A stretch of DNA of 53,223 nucleotides from Opitutaceae bacterium (GTDB lineage Bacteria > Verrucomicrobiota > Verrucomicrobiia > Opitutales > Opitutaceae): contig JANQKV010000012.1 in NCBI GenBank assembly GCA_028280945.1, positions 1-53,223 of the forward strand, written 5' to 3'. Position numbers and translations under genes: made by a program. Under the pieces are notes generated by a model that was not told the origin of the DNA, ran no database searches, and worked only from the letters and a program-made list of their open reading frames with translations. Positions within the stretch are counted from its first letter, which is position 1; every line of letters starts with the position of its first letter. Shown here one piece after another: positions 52,935 through 53,223 of the stretch.

Positions 52935-53223
52935 TTAAAACTCAGCGGGGCCGAACCAAAGGGCGCCACGGTAGAACTCGCTCTCGCCGACGCCGTTGAT
53001 TTCGCGGGAATCGGCCAGAAGGTGCAGCACGGATTGCAGGGCGAAACCGTCGAACAAGTCGGCGACGGACTCCGTCAGATCGATCACGCCTTTGCGCAAC
53101 GGGCGGTAGGGGAAGGCGGCGGCGTGAAAGTGTCCAAGCAGCTCGGAGCCGGGAGCGAGCGGGCGCATAAACGAATCCATCCTGGAGCCGGGGCGGACGG
53201 CGACTCCGACGATCAGGGTGGTT
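52935..53223 (-). CDS. Unidentified protein, C-terminal part only
   Basis: The frame runs in from the right edge without a stop (TTLIVGVAVRPGSRMDSFMR) and ends at 52935 with EFYRGALWFGPAEF, giving 95 visible residues. I do not recognise the family. It is 26 bases before the permease gene on the same strand, so it probably belongs to the same transcript. It does not resemble the tail of a binding protein of this importer type. Confidence 0.6.
   Translation of the reverse strand, partial: TTLIVGVAVRPGSRMDSFMRPLAPGSELLGHFHAAAFPYRPLRKGVIDLTESVADLFDGFALQSVLHLLADSREINGVGESEFYRGALWFGPAEF

Noticed and set aside
1-53223. tRNA, rRNA, CRISPR arrays and known riboswitches
   Set aside because: No cloverleaf with a TTCGA-type T-arm, no rRNA core sequence, no regular repeat-spacer array and no riboswitch core was recognised by eye; a covariance-model scan could still find small RNAs.
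52935-53223. The right-edge fragment as the substrate-binding protein of the ABC importer
   Set aside because: Position would fit, but the visible tail lacks the usual end of that binding-protein family, so it is left unidentified.

Overview
The window reads like a chromosomal segment of a Verrucomicrobiota bacterium, most likely of the Opitutae/Opitutaceae type. The main clue is a TonB receptor with an SPFVVTA-type plug motif behind an ECF sigma/FecR pair and without a SusD partner. Secreted sugar enzymes and Planctomycete/Verrucomicrobium-style Gfo/Idh/MocA and DUF1080 proteins point the same way. The taxonomic call is inference from gene content only.

Region 1 (1-20550) is a RiPP gene cluster bounded by two same-orientation copies of one ISL3-like element: a nonsense-mutated copy at the left edge and a 150-base remnant at about 20400-20551. 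Two tandem precursor genes (11618-12343, plus strand) carry nitrile-hydratase-type (NHLP) leaders ending in VAGG and short Cys/Ser-rich cores. All other genes are on the minus strand, in two blocks. The left block (11474 to 843) encodes a GNAT acyltransferase, a UPF0489/peptide-arginase-like protein, a JmjC/cupin-8 protein, a TolC-type channel, an HlyD adaptor and the two NHLM ABC transporters, one with a C39 leader peptidase. The right block (20113 to 12403) encodes an S41 peptidase, a small membrane-anchored protein, an HTTM membrane protein, a second GNAT paralogue, a CCG-type LanM and a luciferase-like flavin oxidoreductase. Together they predict a class II lanthipeptide in which the single core arginine becomes ornithine and is N-acylated, with possible dehydroalanine reduction and hydroxylation. 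I consider this the most interesting system in the window.

Region 2 (20986-41758, plus strand) is a carbohydrate-utilisation locus. It holds a secreted glycosidase-like protein, an ECF sigma factor, a FecR anti-sigma factor, a large STN-TonB receptor, a GH2 enzyme, a DUF1080 protein, a Tat-exported Gfo/Idh/MocA oxidoreductase, a GH3 enzyme, a PhoD-like phosphatase and a complete TRAP transporter (dctPQM). It also contains decayed genes (29140-29309 and 32186-32728).

Region 3 (41759-44005) is a gene graveyard: an IS66 transposase remnant, a FecR fragment that stops after its membrane segment, modular intergenic repeats also found near 20200 and 23200, and a broken sugar-binding-protein start.

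Region 4 (53223-44006, minus strand) holds an ABC transporter (permease and ATPase, plus a partial gene running off the right edge). It is followed by a partner-switching signalling operon: an RsbW-like kinase, two STAS proteins, a GPP34/GOLPH3-like protein, a REC-HisKA-REC-PP2C phosphatase and a hybrid histidine kinase with two receiver domains.

Starts were moved inward from the longest frame wherever a neighbour overlap (often ATGA) or a signal peptide favoured a shorter gene. Coordinates of non-coding motifs may be off by one or two bases.
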